From Oxyruncus cristatus (lineage: Eukaryota; Chordata; Aves; Passeriformes; Cotingidae), in NCBI GenBank assembly GCA_013399855.1, contig VXAY01002323.1:202194-266193 (forward strand): a stretch of DNA of 64,000 nucleotides. Direction: 5' to 3'. Positions 48,206 to 59,602 of this stretch are shown one piece after another. The stretch's first letter is position 1. The number at the start of each line of letters is the position of its first letter. Under the pieces are notes generated by a model. It did no database searches and was not told where the DNA came from. It saw only the letters and a list, made by a program, of their open reading frames with translations. A program made the translations under genes and the position numbers.

Positions 48206-48388
48206 TGATTTTAAACAATCCAGACTGGAGTGTGGACTGGATTCCCAATTCTCCCAAAGCAGAGCAATCCCACAGACTTTGTTGGAGCTCTGGGAGTGGG
48301 TATTTTGTATTTTTATTAGTTGGCACTTCCATGTGAGCGTGTTTCGATTTGCAGACGTGCTGCCAGATGAGGTTTATTCCTGGCTGTG
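48206..48388 (+). repeat. Dispersed inverted duplicate, copy 2 (unknown sequence X)
   Basis: CAATCCAGACTGGAGTGTGG, GCAGAGCAATCCCACAGACT, TTGGCACTTCCATGTGAGCG and GCAGACGTGCTGCCAGATGA match copy 1 (26644-26867, opposite strand). Roughly 25-30 bp are missing near 48300. It ends where a plus-strand CR1 begins. Confidence 0.9.
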
Positions 48389-48389
48389 T

Positions 48390-48618
48390 TAGGTGGGATG
48401 TCAGGAAGGAATTCCTCCCTGTGAGAGTGGGGAGGGGCTGGGATGGAATTCCCAGAGAAACTGTGGCTGCCCCTGGATCCCTGGAGGTGCCCAAGGCCAG
48501 GCTGGAGCAACCTGGGCTGGTGGAAGGTGTCCCTGCCCATGACAGGGGGTGGCACTGGAGGGGTTTCAAGGTCCCTTCCAACCCAAACCCATCCTGGGAT
48601 GCCACAATTCTATGAAAT
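48390..48618 (+). mobile_element. CR1 3' fragment (type A)
   Basis: GGAAGGAATTCCTCCCTGTG, CCCAGAGAAACTGTGGCTGC, GGTGGAAGGTGTCCCTGCCC, GGTCCCTTCCAACCCAAACC and CCACAATTCTATGAA. Its 5' truncation point coincides with the end of sequence X. Confidence 0.94.
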
Positions 48619-48789
48619 CACTACTCCAAATGGATTATCCCGAAAGTCCATAAAGCAGTTTTCCAGGTGAATACATAAGCCATACACTCAAGGTCAAGCA
48701 TCCCAGAGCAACATATTCCTCACCAGGCCTGGGCAGTTCTTGTCTCCGACCCCCCAGTCCTGGGGAGCTCACGCAGAGTTTGTCTCTAA

Positions 48790-48955
48790 ATCACGGAATC
48801 CCAGGATGGTTTGGGTTGGAAGGGACCTTAAAGCCCATCCAGTGCCACCCCTTGCCACGGGCAGGGACACCTTCCACCAGCCCAGGTTGTTCCAACCTGG
48901 CCTTGGACACTTCCAGGGATGGAGCACCACAGCTTCTCTGGGCAACCCAAACTCC
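48790..48955 (-). mobile_element. CR1 3' fragment (type A)
   Basis: AATCCCAGGATGGTTTGGGT, CTTGCCACGGGCAGGGACAC, TTGGACACTTCCAGGGATGG and CACAGCTTCTCTGGGCAACC. It faces the plus-strand copy at 48390-48618, 172 bp away, tail to tail. Confidence 0.94.
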
Positions 48956-50282
48956 AGCATGACACAGAATCTCCATATTACAAGTCTAATGCCTCCTTTT
49001 TCTGAGGATTAAAGCGTTTTAGCAAAGACTACAAAAGAATATTTGCATGTAGTCCAGCCCTCAAACTTGTGGGACTTTAATCTAGGAAGATTAGGCCCGT
49101 TCCACTTCAGATAGTTAATAAAACAGATGGGGGAAAAAAAAGAAAAAAAACAAAAAAGCCCTAAGTAACCACTGCAGAGTTAATTTCCTCATTTAAAAAG
49201 CTGTAATTTCAAATGCCTTTTTCCCCCCTTTTGTGGGGTTTGCAGGGATCCAGCCGTGTGCTCACGTATATCCAAGGGATAGCTTTTCGGATAAAAAAAA
49301 AAAGAAAAAAGAAAAAAATAAATTTCAAATCCTGTAACCCGTGGGAGATTTATTTTGCTAAGGAAGAATGTAAATTTGGCAGAGAAAAGCAGAATCGGGA
49401 TGATGTTGACAGCTGCCTGGAGAAAAAAAAAATAAAAAAAAAAGAAAAAAAAGAAAAAATTATTGGTGGAAACCTAATTTTACCACTGGAAGCAGATTCT
49501 AGCGCTGAGATGAATAACTGGAAAAAAACAATTTTCCATTAGAAACAGTTCCATGGGGTAGTTTTGAAGCAGCTGAAAGATATCTCCACACATCTATGCA
49601 TACATTCATAAATCAAGCCCCTTCAGACAAGTAACAAGTAGGAAATTAAATCCAACCCCATGTTACGTACACATCAGCATATATTGATAAATAGGCACCA
49701 ATGCTGTAAATATTTTGCTTCTGGTAAGGACTTCTGAGGAAAATATTTTCTGCTTGCATCTAAATTAGAGTAGGGGTAGATTTGACAAAGGCAAGTGCCG
49801 GTTTTTAATGAACACTTAATTTTAAAGGAGTTATTTGTCCTTAAAAACCAAACGTAGGTTGGCTTACAAATATGTTTGTGCCTAAGAGGGGGGTGTTTGG
49901 GGTGTTTTAAACTTGGTTTTGGCAGTCACAAAAGTACATCTGCTGACTCCTCACTGTTTAAACTAATTAATATCCATGTAAAGCCTGTGCAACAAGGAAT
50001 GGGAGCAGCTGAAACTTTCCAAAAGGGAAACTCAGTGGATTTACAGGGCAGGGCACAGCACTGAGCAGCAGGAAAATACAGCTCGGGCCCTTCATCCGGA
50101 GGGAGTTTTATGGGCAATTAATTAATTACACCCGTGCTCTAAAATTTGTCTCCTCAGCCTCCCCACATCCATTAGGGAGAGGGAATGACGTCAGAGACTA
50201 AGGAAGGAAAAAGAGGGAAAAGAACCCAGGTTTTCCGAGTTTTTAGGAATGCTTCCTTCCAGGAAGCCCCTTTGGAAAAGCA
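48956..50282. other. Unique intronic sequence with three A-rich tracts
   Basis: A-rich tracts occur at 49128-49157, 49286-49320 and 49420-49460. A lysine-rich open frame across the last two is low complexity, not a gene. From 49560 to 50150 the sequence is AT-rich and unique. Confidence 0.5.
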
Positions 50283-50545
50283 CCTGGACGGACAGGACAC
50301 AGGGAATGGCTTCAAACTGCCAGAGGGCAGGGTTAGATGGGATATGGGGAAGGAATTTCTCCCTGGGAGGGTGGGGAGGCCCCAGAATGGATTTCCCAGA
50401 GGATACCCCTGGATCCCTGGAAGTGTCCAAGGCCAGGCTGGATCAAAGGAGCACCCTGGGCTAGTGGAAGGTGTCCCTGCCCGTGGCAGGGGGTGGCACT
50501 GGAGGGGCTTTAAGGTCCTTTCCAACCCAACCTATTCCAAGGTGA
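50283..50545 (+). mobile_element. CR1 3' fragment (type A)
   Basis: GGACAGGACACAGGGAATGG, GGGAAGGAATTTCTCCCTGG, CCCTGGATCCCTGGAAGTGT, TGCCCGTGGCAGGGGGTGGC and CTTTCCAACCCAACCTATTCC. A short insertion (GGATCAAAGGAGCACCC) sits in the usual GGAGCAACCTGGGC block. Confidence 0.93.
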
Positions 50546-53491
50546 GGATAAAGTTTAATCCTCTCCTTGACTTAACCCCCTGTAACCAACACACCCAAAA
50601 AGCCCCTTTCTCCTCCTCTAACCCCCACACTCCTCTGGGAAGGGGAATTAAAAACCAGCTGTTCTGATGTGATTTAACAGATCTCCCCCATGTCAAGGTC
50701 CTTCACTTTTGTGAGTGAAGAGACAAAATCCCGATTTCAATTTTTTTTCCCCGTCGCTCTCCGGTCTGAATTCCTTTGTCTGCTCTAAGAGAGACGAAAG
50801 CAAAGGAAGTAAATCCATCACGGAGAAGAATAGTGTGAAGTAAGTTATAATACATATGTCATACATGATTTAGAAGATTCTGGCACAAGAGCTGAGCAGC
50901 AAAGCTCCGCATGCAGATCCATCGATAGCGCCGTGATTTATGTGACAGCATTTAAGGGAAAAAAATTACGAAGGAGGAATACACAAAAATAAATTCCCCT
51001 CAACACAGCCTAAATTTAATAAAGCAATCTAGCAACTGCCAGCAAATAGCAGAGCTCCAGAGTGATTAAATAAGTAGAAGCATAAATTATGCAGCACAGT
51101 TAATCAACGAGCGGGGCTGCTCTGCACACCAGTGCAACGCTCTCGTCACACACTGCTCCGTGTTCTGCAGCACCCACGTGCTCCCAGTCCACCCCCAGAG
51201 CCCTCATTCCCTCGGCTCAGCATCCCAGCCTTAAGATTCCAGAGGGTTTTTCCCTTTGCAGCACAGCTGGTTGCTGGGATGGGGTTCCCTTTGTTACGCT
51301 GGCGTGGGGGTTCTGCTGCAGGAGCAGCCGGTCTCTGATGTTCAGATTAAAACCCAAAAAGCCTTTCCTTCCCCACCCCCTGCTCATTTGGGAAGATTAG
51401 GGCTAATCTCAACAGTGCCCCAGTGGAAATCTGGGATTTCTTTCCCACACTCACTTTTCCCACTTGAAAGCAGCAGCTTGAATTCACAACACACTCGTCG
51501 CTCTGTTTAAGCATCACTGACTGGGTCTATTAATAGCTTTCCCAATTTCTAATGTTAACATGAGTTTTCTCCTCATCCATACGTGCACAGCTTTCCTTTG
51601 CCATTTCAAAGGCAGAAATTTATGCTGGCAATTTCAAATGCATTTAAAGGGTGTTAAAAAGGCATTTAAATGAGACGAGCAGCTCAGTCACTCCCTCACC
51701 CACCTGAGCTGGGAGAGACCAAGGCTGGGTTTGGTGGGTGCCCAAAGCTTTGCTTTAGATCCCTTACGTTCACAGGTATTTCCATGTTATTCCCTTGGAA
51801 AGTGGGGAGAATTGTGCAATTATAAGCCTTCAAAAACCCCGAGCTTGGAAGTGTCTTCCCCTCTGCACCTCTGATTTCGTCGTCTTCAAAATTCGCGTTC
51901 GTGAGCCCCGAATTCTCTGAGATGATGAAGGATGTGAATGCTGGAAATCATGAGGTGTCAGGGTAATTTTAATCTGCCTGAGACTGACAACTGTCAGGCT
52001 CCTTTGAAAAGCACAGGTTTAAAAATAAAGTCTGCAATGTGAACAATCCTGGACGAGAAGAAATTGAAGAATTGAAGGAATTATAAACGAAGGCCTTATT
52101 TTCTATTAATTGATCCCGTGCCTCTGCCATTAACAGGCAGGATTCAGATATCTTTTATATGAAACTCACGGAAGTTTTCAAGCCCTTAATTCATGAATTC
52201 TTGCTTTTTTCCTTGTTTTAATTCAGTCCTAAGTACCTCAGGTGAGTTGGTGAGCTCATCTCCAGAGCAGAGCAGGAATTCATCCTTCTGAGCTGCTTCT
52301 GCTCCAGGTCTCGCTCCCAGAGCTGCAGACACAGGTTATGTTCAATAAATGGCCCCACTCCACCAGTCTTCCTTATTTGCTACTCAATGATGCCAAGACC
52401 TTCCACCTGAACAGGCAAAAATACCTTTCCTTGTATCAATGGGATCAGAAAATGGATTTCCTTCAGTAGGCAGTTATAAAATACAATATATTTATGTCCT
52501 GAAGAGGTGCAGGTGCAGGTGCAGGTGGAAATCGCACTTCAAAGCACTTGATGCTGGCAACAGATATCAAAACCCAGGAGGAAAAATGACCATTCCCTTC
52601 AGGCCAGGAAGCAGATTTGGGAAAATTTATCCTGTACCCTCTATAAGGCAGAGCCCAGTGAAATGTCCCACAGCTTCTGACCCCCCAGGTCTTCATTGGA
52701 ACCAGCAGGTCATAAACCTGGACAAAATGTGCTGTAAAAGGGTCCTCCAGGAGCTCCTGCCAACCAACGGTGGGGGCAGATTCTTCTCACCTTCCCTCTG
52801 TTTAGGGCCAAACAAGGAGGCCCCAAAAAAGCTTGGCCAACCTCTCCCCTCTCAGAGCCACCGATTTCCTTCCCTTCTGCTCATGGATGGAGGTGAAAAG
52901 GTAAATCCTGCTTTGATTTCCTTCGGGTTTCACCCAATTCATCACCCCCGAGTTCGCAGCTGGTGATGCTTTGGGGCTGCGGGGACCTCGTGAGGAATTC
53001 AAGCAGCACTTTCACAAGGTTTAATCTGAAGAGTGGGGAGGATAAAAAAAAAAATCACAAACCTCAATATAATCCCTGTTTCTCTGAAGGGGAGGAGGGA
53101 TTTGGATGCCCAGCAACACGGGAGAACTGTGCAATGAATTTTTACCTTCTCTCCAGTTTGACAAAGTCACGAACGAGTCAAGACTTCCCTCACTTCAAGG
53201 TGACTTTGGAGATATCACTTTGAAGCTCTCCATACATTTTGCTTTTTGAAGTTAATTGAATTCCCCCTGACAGCAAGTGGACTGGATTGATACTCTTGCA
53301 GCCTTCTATCAAGTTGCAGGAACATCTGAAAACTACCTGAGATGCATTTTTTGTTCGTTTTCCTTGTTTGTCTGGGCCAGATTTCTCTCCAGTGACCCAC
53401 GTGGAATGTCACTGCTCACGATGCCTGAAGGCAATGCAGGCTCCAGGTTTGTCCTGGTCACCTCAAAACCTCTCCCATTATATTCACAAAC
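50546..53491. other. Unique intronic sequence, about 2.9 kb, no CR1
   Basis: The longest stretch here without a recognisable transposon, together with the next unique interval. Positions 50840-51110 are AT-rich and look complex rather than repetitive. A small (GGTGCA)n word repeat sits at 52506-52530. Open frames are short and unconvincing. Confidence 0.5.
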
Positions 53492-53560
53492 ACATAAAAT
53501 ATATCTATATATTACATATATATAAAATATACATATAAACTACATATATATATATATATC
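53492..53560. repeat. (TA)n-rich microsatellite
   Basis: Interrupted TATATA runs including a final pure run of about nine TA units near 53544-53560. Confidence 0.9.
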
Positions 53561-54544
53561 AGAAATAATATTTTGCCCATAATAAGCATCATGTCCTATG
53601 TGAGAACAACAGTCAGACAATTTATTTTTTAACTTCTGCTTCATAATCAAAGCACTAAACCCACATTAACCTCGGGACGGGTTCGTGGAAGCCACCAGGC
53701 CTGAAGTGACCCAGCAAGTCTGGTCCATATTGAAATTTCTATGCATTTCTGCTGCAGAAATAACAATAACGGGTGAGGCTTTTGTTTGCCGAGAATTTGG
53801 AAAATGTGGTTGAAACTCAGCCTAAGACTAACACACCCCCGTTGGTGTGCCCCTCTAATTACATTGATTACTAATTTATCTTAAATTAAAACTAGTTCAG
53901 CAACGAGCAAACAGCCCCACACTGCCACTGGCTCAATAAACTGTGTTTCCCACAACAAGTTTAATTCTGTTAATCTTCCTTCTCCTCTCCCAACAGCCGA
54001 GAAATACGAGTGTGTAAAACCAGGAGTCCTCTGGACTGGAGGGGTAATTAAAGCCACGCTAAAGAGGTGTGAAGGATGAACTTGCTTTACCACTGGGATG
54101 TAAGGAATTATCCCAGCTTTCTCTAGGTTTTGGGAAAGAAAGTCCCCTGCAGCCGTGGCTGGGCCTGGAGCTTATGGACCTCCAGCCTTCCCGCTGTTTT
54201 ATTAATTATTGATTTATTAATTATGCAGCGTGGACAAACAAACAGCAGCCAGTTTGTGCACGGGGTCGTGTTTTCAAGAGCCCCACAGCCCCTCCAGAAC
54301 CCCTCAGGCTCAGGCTGGAATTTATCTGTGTGACCTTGAGCCATAATTACTCAGCTCTGCCGAGCACCAGGAGTGATTTACTCCGGGTGACCTTCCAAGA
54401 CTGAGCTGTCTGGCAAGTTTTATGGGGCCGTGATTAACGACCAGCCCAAAGCTTGAGCGATCCCACCTGTCCCTCCTGGTGCTGAGGGACCCTCCGGCTC
54501 TGCCCCAGCACTTTTCCAGGGTGGCACAAACTGGAACGGGGAAG
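53561..54544. other. Unique intronic sequence
   Basis: An inverted TTATTAATTATTGATTTATTAATTA palindrome-like stretch lies at about 54198-54225. No gene was seen. Confidence 0.45.
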
Positions 54545-54735
54545 ATTTCCCTCGAACGTCAGGAAAAGCTTTTTTACACTGAGGGTGCTGGAGCACTGGG
54601 GCTGCCCAGAGGGGCTTTGGAGTCTCTATTTCCAAGGAAATACCTGAAATCCAGCCTTGGGTGAGCCTGCCCTGAGCTGGAGGGCTGGGACAGACCATCT
54701 CCAGAGGGCCCTTCCAGCCTCAGTGCCTCCCTCCA
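54545..54735 (+). mobile_element. CR1 3' fragment, older subtype
   Basis: CGTCAGGAAAAGCTTTTTTAC, ACTGAGGGTGCTGGAGCACTG, GGGCTGCCCAGAGGGGCTTT, and a GACCATCTCCAGAGGGCCCTT tail. It differs from types A to C. Confidence 0.82.
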
Positions 54736-54861
54736 GAGACAAGCACACCAGATGAAGAAGGTTCCAGTAAGAGGCTGGTCCTGCTCCCACACATCCCCCT
54801 CAGGGAATGTCAAAGGAATGTAAGTGGCTCCTGAAACAGGGTTTTAATGAGTCACAGACTC

Positions 54862-55002
54862 ATCATAGAATCATGGAATAGGACCTTAAAGGCCACCCAC
54901 CACCCCCTGCCACGTGCAGGGACACCTCCCACTATCCCAGGTTGCTCCAGCCTCGCCTCGGACGCCTCAAGGGATGGGGCTGCCACAATTTCTTTAGGCA
55001 AC
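54862..55002 (-). mobile_element. CR1 3' fragment (type A), internally deleted
   Basis: CATAGAATCATGGAATAGGAC lacks the GGTTTGGGTTGGAA block, then CCACGTGCAGGGACACCTCC, ACTATCCCAGGTTGCTCCAG and CAATTTCTTTAGGCAAC. Confidence 0.88.
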
Positions 55003-55562
55003 GAGGTACAGTGGTGAAGGTTATAAGGTGTTTGCACCTTTTTCCCAGCAAACCCTGCTGTTCTGTGCCAGATCCAAACTCCAGAACTCATCCCAAGGCA
55101 TAAAATTGAGCCATAACTTACTGCTTCCATACATTTCTTACTGCAGGGCCTCCATCTGTTTCTCTGTGCTTGGGCTTTGGAAAAGCTGAATTCCCCCCTT
55201 TTGCCTTTATCCTTCACTGCTCCAATTGAGGTCCGTGGGCTAATCCCAGCTGTGTTTTGCCCAGTCCCACAGAGGCGTGTGGAGCTCTCAGGCAGTCCCT
55301 GGACACGTGGCAAAACAACCTCCCTAATCACGAGCTGCAGCACAATCCAGTTCCAGGCCCACTCTCCTGTCCCTTAGATCCCTGTTAGCAGAGATAAAAG
55401 CCACTGCTCGTGGCTCTGCCATCCTGAAACCTCCCACTCAGCTCTGGAAATAACACCCCACACTGCTCTGGAAGGATCCAGCAGCAGGAATTTCTCCCTT
55501 TCCAGCTTGCAGCAGCGAAGGGATCGGGTGCTCCTGTCGCCAAGGGGGGGTGTCAGCCATGG
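55003..55562. other. Unique intronic sequence
   Basis: No supported feature. Confidence 0.45.
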
Positions 55563-55645
55563 GATCACAGAACCATGGAATGGTTACAGTTGGAGAGGAC
55601 CTTTGAGAACATCAAGCCCGAATTTGGCTCAGCACCCCCTCGCTG
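55563..55645 (-). mobile_element. CR1 3' end, short
   Basis: TCACAGAACCATGGAATGGT, TACAGTTGGAGAGGACCTTT and GAGAACATCAAGCCC. Confidence 0.75.
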
Positions 55646-55877
55646 CCTCCTTTAGGCAGCCCACGGGCAGCCAGCTCCCCAAACTGAACCCCCCAGATCC
55701 CACGGAAGATTTTGGGGGCTTGATGCTTGGTGCTGAGCGACCAAAAACCACCCTGGCCACAACCACAGCTGTGGGACACCCTGGGCAGGCACTGAAAGGA
55801 GGTTCAGGAACATTCTGCCTCTTGCTGCCCTTCGCTGCTGGGATGCCACGGATCCCCCGGGCACAGGCCAGAGGGAC
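55646..55877. other. Unique intronic sequence inside a long open frame
   Basis: A plus-strand frame of about 245 codons (55507-56244) crosses this piece and three CR1 ends. It encodes antisense CR1 residues and no known domain, so it is not called as a gene. Confidence 0.5.
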
Positions 55878-55992
55878 ATGGAATGGTATCATGGAATGGT
55901 TTGGCTTGGAAGGGACCTTGAAGATCATCCAGTTGCACCCCCCTGCCATGGGCAGGGACACCTCCCACCAGGGGAGTCCAGGCCTGCACCAG
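55878..55992 (-). mobile_element. CR1 3' fragment (type A)
   Basis: TGGTATCATGGAATGGTTTG, GGAAGGGACCTTGAAGATCA, CTGCCATGGGCAGGGACACC and TCCCACCAGGGGAGTCCAGG. Confidence 0.92.
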
Positions 55993-56036
55993 GGTGGACG
56001 GGGGAGCCAAGGTGACAGCAGAGGGAAGGAGATGCA

Positions 56037-56195
56037 GTCACAGAATCGTGGAATCACTGAGGTTGGAAAAGACCTCCAGGATCATCCAGGACCCCCCTGT
56101 GCCCCATCCCCAGCCTGTCCCCCCAGCCCAGAGCACTGGGTGCCAGGGCCAGGCCTCCCTGGGACACTTCCAGGGGTGGGGACAGGAGTCAAAGG
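56037..56195 (-). mobile_element. CR1 3' fragment (type B-like)
   Basis: AGTCACAGAATCGTGGAATC, GAGGTTGGAAAAGACCTCCA, GGATCATCCAGGACCCCCCT and GGGACACTTCCAGGGGTGGGG. Confidence 0.85.
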
Positions 56196-57119
56196 ACACG
56201 AAGAGGTCCCTGGCAGGGAGGGAGAACATTCACAGGTGTCCTGAGGGAACTGCTCAAGCCTCTCCTCTGTCGCTGTGACAGCCAGGAGTTAACTCTGCTC
56301 CTCCCAGCCCTGCTCCAGCACAGGAACAGGCACCTCCTTGCTGATGCCACTCAGACAAGGGGACAGGGCATCTAATTCAGATGCTAAACCTGGCTTTGCT
56401 GCTTGTTTCCTGGGGGATCCCTCCCTTCCCCAGCTCAGACCATTCCCTCCTTATCTGCCTGCTCAGAGCAGGGTCTGTGCATCACCACTCACAGCAGGGC
56501 CCCGATCCCAGGACACCCCAGCACTCCTCTCCTGTAAATAATAATATGCTTAATTATATATGTTGATGGAGTGCAAAGATTAGATAAACACACTTTACAT
56601 AACCCTGGCAGTGCATTTGCTGCTCTGAGAGCTCAGAGATTCCTCTGAGCTGCTCCAGAGGTGAACTGGATCCTTTGCACGTGGACTCCCTTGGAATTCT
56701 CCTGATTCTTTCCTGTTGGCTCCTGTTCCTCACACTTGTTTCTGAATTATATCCCACTATCAAGTTGGTTCAGGTGCTTTTCCACCTGTTTAATTGTAAC
56801 TGTTTGCCTCAAATATATCCACGGGGAAACCCTTTGGTTCACCAGGGGCTTTTCCATTTCCCACCCTTGTAAACGTATATTGCAAAGATAACATTAATCA
56901 TATCCAAAGCATTTAAGAGATCCAACCTCCTGAGACCCCGTTACACTTGTTGAGACGGTCCTGGCTCAAGGATTTTAACTAATTTTCCTTGACAAAGTTG
57001 ACTGGGGTGAAATTTGTCCTCAACAGACAGAGGTCTAAAGCAGTGAAGGAGCTCGTTGCATTTCTTATGATCATCCCCGGGTCACACTCACTGTGCAAAA
57101 GAGCTTCCTGCTGAAGTGT
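56196..57119. other. Unique intronic sequence
   Basis: No supported gene or repeat. AT-richer after 56530. Confidence 0.45.
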
Positions 57120-57187
57120 AAAAAAAAAGAAGAAATGAAAGAAAAGGCAAGTTGAAGAAGAAAGAAAGAAAGAAAGAAAAAAAAAAC
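57120..57187 (+). repeat. A-rich / (GAAA)n tract
   Basis: A run of A, mixed GAA words, then four to five GAAA units and a final A-run. Confidence 0.9.
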
Positions 57188-57532
57188 ATTCCCAAAGAAA
57201 GCCAGAGGCCTAATTTAACAGCAGCTTTTCATGTGCTTAATCGAGCTTTAGGTCTTTGTGTTTATCTTTGATGTTTCTCCAGCAACTTCAGACTGCCAGA
57301 GGTGCAAGTGCAAAGAAAATCCTGAGCAGTCGCTGGGTTTTAAAGCTGCTCCCAGAGGTGCCATGTGAGTGCAGGCTCAGGGGGTGGCCGAGATCCATCA
57401 GCCCAGGGAGGTGGGACAGTGCTGGGACTCGGGGTGGGGGCTCTGAGCTGGACCCTTGGCCTGCTGAAACCTCAGTGCTGCTCTGCAGAGCTGGACTAAA
57501 CCGCCCTTGTGTGGGAAATGCCTGCCCAGCCC
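57188..57532. other. Unique intronic sequence
   Basis: No supported feature. Confidence 0.4.
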
Positions 57533-57868
57533 TCATGGAATCATGGAATGGGTTGGGTGGGAAGGGGCCTTAAAGCCCCTCCAGTGCCACTCCCTGCCAC
57601 GGGCAGGGACACCTTCCACTAGCCCAGGTTGCTCCAACCTGGCCTTGGACACTTCCAGGGATCCAGGGGCAGCCACAGCCTCTCTGGGAATTCCATTTCA
57701 GGGCCTCACCACCCTCCCAGGGAGGAATTCCTTCCCAATATCCCACCTAACCCTTCCCTCTGGCAGTGGGAAGCCATTCCTCCTTATCCCAAGTCTCTTT
57801 CCAGCTCTCGGAGACCCTTTAGGCCCTGGAAGAGGCTCTGATGTTTCCTTGGAGATCTTAGTGCTAAG
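57533..57868 (-). mobile_element. CR1 3' fragment, about 335 bp (type A)
   Basis: ATCATGGAATGGGTTGGGTG, CCACGGGCAGGGACACCTTC, CACTTCCAGGGATCCAGGGG, AATTCCTTCCCAATATCCCA, GCAGTGGGAAGCCATTCCTC and CTTTAGGCCCTGGAAGAGGC. Confidence 0.95.
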
Positions 57869-57871
57869 TAA

Positions 57872-57948
57872 GGGATCGAGGGACAGCCACAACCTCTCTG
57901 GGCAACCTGTGCCAGAATTCCTTCCCAAAATCCCATCTAAAACAGCTC
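57872..57948 (-). mobile_element. CR1 internal fragment between two longer copies
   Basis: GGGATCGAGGGACAGCCACA, ACCTCTCTGGGCAACCTGTG and CCAAAATCCCATCTAAA repeat part of the type A body without its tail. This suggests a nested or rearranged copy. Confidence 0.85.
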
Positions 57949-57959
57949 CTGGAAGCCTG

Positions 57960-58264
57960 GTATGATTTGGGTTGGAAGGGGCCTTAAAGCCCCTCCAGTG
58001 CCACCTCCTGCCATGGGCAGGGACGCCTTCCACTAGCCCAGGTTGCTCCAACCTGGCCTTGGACACTTCCAGGGATCCAGGGGCAGCCACAGCCTCTCTG
58101 GGAATTCCATCCCAGCCCCTCCCCCCCCTCCCAGGGAGGAATTCCTTTCCAATATCCCACCTAACCCTGCCCTCTGGCAGTTTGAAGCCAGTCCCCCTTG
58201 TCCCGTCCCTCCTTGTGAAAACCCTCTTTTTTTCTCTCCATCTTTCTTGTAGCTCCTCCAGTCA
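57960..58264 (-). mobile_element. CR1 3' fragment, about 300 bp (type A)
   Basis: ATGATTTGGGTTGGAAGGGG, GCCATGGGCAGGGACGCCTT, CACTTCCAGGGATCCAGGGG, AATTCCATCCCAGCCCCTCC, CTGGCAGTTTGAAGCCAGTC and CTCCATCTTTCTTGTAGCTCC. By eye it is over 90% identical to the copy at 57533. Confidence 0.95.
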
Positions 58265-59602
58265 CTGGAATTATTGCAGAATTCCTTCCTGAGCAAACCC
58301 CTGGAACGAACAGGCTCTCCCAGCTGCTCCTTTTCCTTGCCCATCAGTGTGTTCCACTGCCACACTTGGGCATTCTCCTTGCTGCGCTCTCATCTAAAAG
58401 TTTCCTGTGCTTTGACAGAAGGTGGATTGATGGTTGTTTTGGGGTTTTTTTTTTGCAGCAAAACAAATCTTTAATGCCTGTATTTGTATCCATACATTTG
58501 ACACCCATGGAAGCTTCACTGCAAAGGGTTCTCAAAGTGCTGCAGGAATTATTTAAGGTTTTAGAGCCCTGTCTCACAATAACTCAGCTGAGCAGCTCGT
58601 TCCATTCAAGGGGGGGGTGGTTCTTTTCGGTTAAAAATAAGGCTAATTTGTTCAAACAAATGCTTTTTTACATGGAAGGACACGATGAATTTCTCCTCTC
58701 CAAACACAGTGTGCAAAGCCCAGACTATTAGCAATTCATTTCAGGGGCAGGACTAACCTTATCCAGTTTTATAACACGTGTGGATGCACATGTGTGCGTG
58801 TGGAAACGTCTCAAATCAGCCTCTGAAATACTCACTTATGCAATTTTGAAAGGCTAAATTGGGAATATTCTAGTGGGGGACCGTGGGCTTCAGCTGCCTA
58901 AATCCTCCTCTCCCCAATAAATAATAACTGTAGGACAAAAGCTGATGACGATCTTCTGAAGTCAGGGAACCAGAGGTTAAAGTTTGGGGGTTTGGGAGGG
59001 TTTTTTTGTGTTTGGCTTTGGTTGTTTTTTAAGTCTAAATGCATTCTAAACAGTGGGTTGCTCCTTTATGCTAACTCAGCCTGGGAGAGAATGGAAACAC
59101 TTGCTGAGAGAGAGGCACAAATAGCTTTGATATCAAAGGCATTGAGAAGCTTTATTTACATTCACGCTGTGTGAATTCCAGCTTCCATATGGATGAGCCC
59201 GTGGATTATGGCTCTGTGGGGGCAGGTGAATAGGTTATCTGGGGCTTCCTGGGCACATTGTTGTCTTGCAGCAAAGAGCAGAGTCCTCAGCTTCTCCTCT
59301 GACCCACCTGACCTGCTTCATCGTTCCCTGTGCTGGGCCCGAGGTCCTGTGCGATTGCTCCAAGCTAAGAGGATAAAACTGGGGGAAAAACCCCCACCGA
59401 GAGGAGATTGTGTTGCTCTTCAAGCTGATTGTTGATGAGCGTGTTTCCTCTCCAGTGGGGACTGTTAGAAACAGAAACAAGGAGTGGGACACCAGCCCTC
59501 TTTCCCATCCTTTCCGCGCTTCAACACTTTGGAGTGAGACACGGCAGAAAGACAAAGCCTGGACGGCAGAGCAGTGAAGCTGTGGCTGTTCCCACTGGCT
59601 GA
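58265..59602. other. Unique intronic sequence
   Basis: T-runs at 58443-58454 and 58999-59007. No gene was recognised. Confidence 0.45.

Noticed and set aside
49213..49542. Lysine-rich reading frame
   Set aside because: Encoded by A-rich tracts; low complexity.
55507..56244. Plus-strand frame of 245 codons
   Set aside because: It runs antisense through three CR1 ends, which are commonly open in that direction.
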